The notes under the pieces were generated by a model. That model was not told the DNA's origin, searched no databases, and was given only the letters and a program-made list of their open reading frames with translations. From the NCBI GenBank assembly GCA_007132255.1, contig SLOZ01000468.1, forward strand, positions 1-6,888: a stretch of 6,888 bases of DNA, given 5' to 3'. A program made the position numbers and the translations under genes. This DNA comes from Limnochordia bacterium (lineage in GTDB: Bacteria > Bacillota > Limnochordia > Darwinibacteriales > B1SED10-159). This document shows positions 5,740 to 6,888 of the stretch, piece by piece; positions within the stretch are counted from its first letter, which is position 1, and the number at the start of each line of letters is the position of its first letter.

Positions 5740-6888
5740 ATGTTTGATAGTGTGGAAAAGGCCATCGCGGAGATTGCCGCAGGCAGGATGGTTCTGGTTG
5801 TTGATGATGAGGACCGAGAAAATGAAGGGGACCTGGTGGCGGCTGCGGCCAAAGCCGATGGGAATATCATTAACTTTATGGCAAGATACGGGCGCGGGCT
5901 GATCTGTGCGCCGATTACCGTGGAAAGAGCCGACACCTTACAACTGCAGCCCATGGTGGGCCAGAACCAGGACACTTATGGAACGGCATTCACCGTTTCT
6001 GTGGATGCTGTGGAAGGGATTACTACGGGGATATCGGCCGAGGAACGAGCTACCACAGTGCGGGCGCTAGCGGACGTTCAGAGTACACCCGACTGCTTTC
6101 GACGGCCCGGTCATGTGTTTCCTTTGGTGGCCAAGAACGGCGGAGTATTGGCCCGCGCTGGGCATACAGAAGCCGCTGTGGATTTGGCTGCCTTGGCTGG
6201 CTTCGAACCAGCTGGCGTAATCTGTGAAGTGATGAAGGATGACGGAACTATGGCGCGGGTTCCTGATCTAGAAAAATTTGCCAAAGAGCACGCTATCGCG
6301 TTTATCACCATCAAGGATCTGATTGCTTATCGGCGGCGGCATGAAAAGATGATCAGCAAAATCGCTTCGCCGCAGCTGCCTACGCAATGGGGAGATTTCC
6401 AAGCTCATGGCTACCACAGCAAAGTGGACGACCAGGTCCATGTGGCCATGGTCTGTGGCGACATCGGTGACGGTGAAGATGTATTGGTCCGGGTCCATTC
6501 GGAGTGCTTGACCGGTGATGTCTTCCATTCGCTGCGCTGCGACTGTGGCCAGCAGTTGGACGCTGCTATGCAGCAGATCCAGGAGGCTGGACGGGGAATC
6601 CTTTTGTACATGCGGCAAGAAGGGCGGGGCATTGGGCTGGGACCGAAGCTGCAGGCCTACGAACTGCAGGAACAGGGGCGCGACACAGTGGAGGCCAACC
6701 TTGAGCTAGGCTTCCCAGATGATGTGCGGGACTATGGAGTAGGGGCACAAATCTTGCAGGATCTCGGAGTGCTCACCATTCGACTTTTGACCAACAATCC
6801 CCGCAAGCTTGTGGGTTTGGAAGGCTACGGCATGAAGATTGTTGAGCGAGTGTCTCTGGTTGTGGAAGCTAATTCTGCTAATGAGAAA
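5740..6888 (+). CDS. ribBA: RibBA: DHBP synthase / GTP cyclohydrolase II, 3' end beyond window
   Basis: The frame starts at the ATG at 5740, 7 nt after GGGAGG and 16 nt past ribE, and stays open to the last base (383 residues). RibBA proteins are about 400 residues, so only the last 15-20 are missing. The N-terminal RibB half (to about 200) forms 3,4-dihydroxy-2-butanone 4-phosphate from ribulose 5-phosphate. It shows the acidic metal/substrate loop DDEDRENEGD (22-31), GTAFTVSVDA (81-90), TTGIS, RPGHVFPL (122-129), RAGHTEAAVDL and DDGTMAR. The C-terminal RibA half opens the GTP ring. It has HSECLTGDVFHSLRCDCG with the zinc cysteines 256, 267 and 269, RQEGRGIGL (292-300), DTVEANLELGF, the catalytic-type Asp328/Arg330 (DVRDYG) and LTNNPRK (350-356). 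Both active sites look intact, so this one protein should feed both branches of riboflavin synthesis. The operon order ribD-ribE-ribBA predicts ribH next. Confidence 0.96.
   Translation, partial: MFDSVEKAIAEIAAGRMVLVVDDEDRENEGDLVAAAAKADGNIINFMARYGRGLICAPITVERADTLQLQPMVGQNQDTYGTAFTVSVDAVEGITTGISAEERATTVRALADVQSTPDCFRRPGHVFPLVAKNGGVLARAGHTEAAVDLAALAGFEPAGVICEVMKDDGTMARVPDLEKFAKEHAIAFITIKDLIAYRRRHEKMISKIASPQLPTQWGDFQAHGYHSKVDDQVHVAMVCGDIGDGEDVLVRVHSECLTGDVFHSLRCDCGQQLDAAMQQIQEAGRGILLYMRQEGRGIGLGPKLQAYELQEQGRDTVEANLELGFPDDVRDYGVGAQILQDLGVLTIRLLTNNPRKLVGLEGYGMKIVERVSLVVEANSANEK

Noticed and set aside
1..6888. CRISPR arrays, insertion sequences, tRNA or rRNA genes, phage or defence genes
   Set aside because: No repeat-spacer pattern, transposase, cloverleaf or rRNA-like sequence was seen; the window is a core metabolic region.

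Overview
The window is about 6.9 kb of moderately GC-rich bacterial chromosome (a little over 50% G+C by eye). It holds five protein-coding genes in three transcription units. Strong Shine-Dalgarno sequences, frequent GTG/TTG starts, a Bacillus-like order of riboflavin genes and a cysteine desulfurase/ThiI pair without a rhodanese domain point to a Gram-positive Firmicute (Bacillota). A clostridial or deep-branching lineage is my guess; the sequence does not settle it.

Region 1 (2-787, + strand) is the 3' part of a DUF4438-family gene whose start lies before the window. It ends in a perfect hairpin (793-816) that can also serve the gene converging from the other side.

Region 2 (918-3276, - strand) is a two-gene sulfur-transfer operon: a NifS/IscS-type cysteine desulfurase followed 7 nt later by thiI. 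The desulfurase takes sulfur from cysteine as a persulfide, and ThiI uses it with ATP to make 4-thiouridine in tRNA and possibly to feed thiamine thiazole synthesis. The leader of this operon contains a two-tier hairpin that I do not recognise.

Region 3 (about 3277-3848) is a divergent control region of about 570 bp. It holds a perfect extended -10 promoter firing left, three copies of an 11-bp repeat, an extended -10 promoter firing right, a canonical FMN riboswitch aptamer (3541-3654), a roughly 150-nt expression platform with its own strong hairpin, and a textbook intrinsic terminator (3806-3836).

Region 4 (3849-6888, + strand) is the riboflavin operon ribD-ribE-ribBA, with ribBA running off the right end a few residues before its expected stop. 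RibBA opens both branches of the pathway (GTP and ribulose 5-phosphate), RibD carries out the deamination and reduction, and RibE makes riboflavin. Lumazine synthase (ribH) is the missing step and probably lies just downstream. Nothing in the coding part looks like a new system; the less explained sequence is in the divergent control region.
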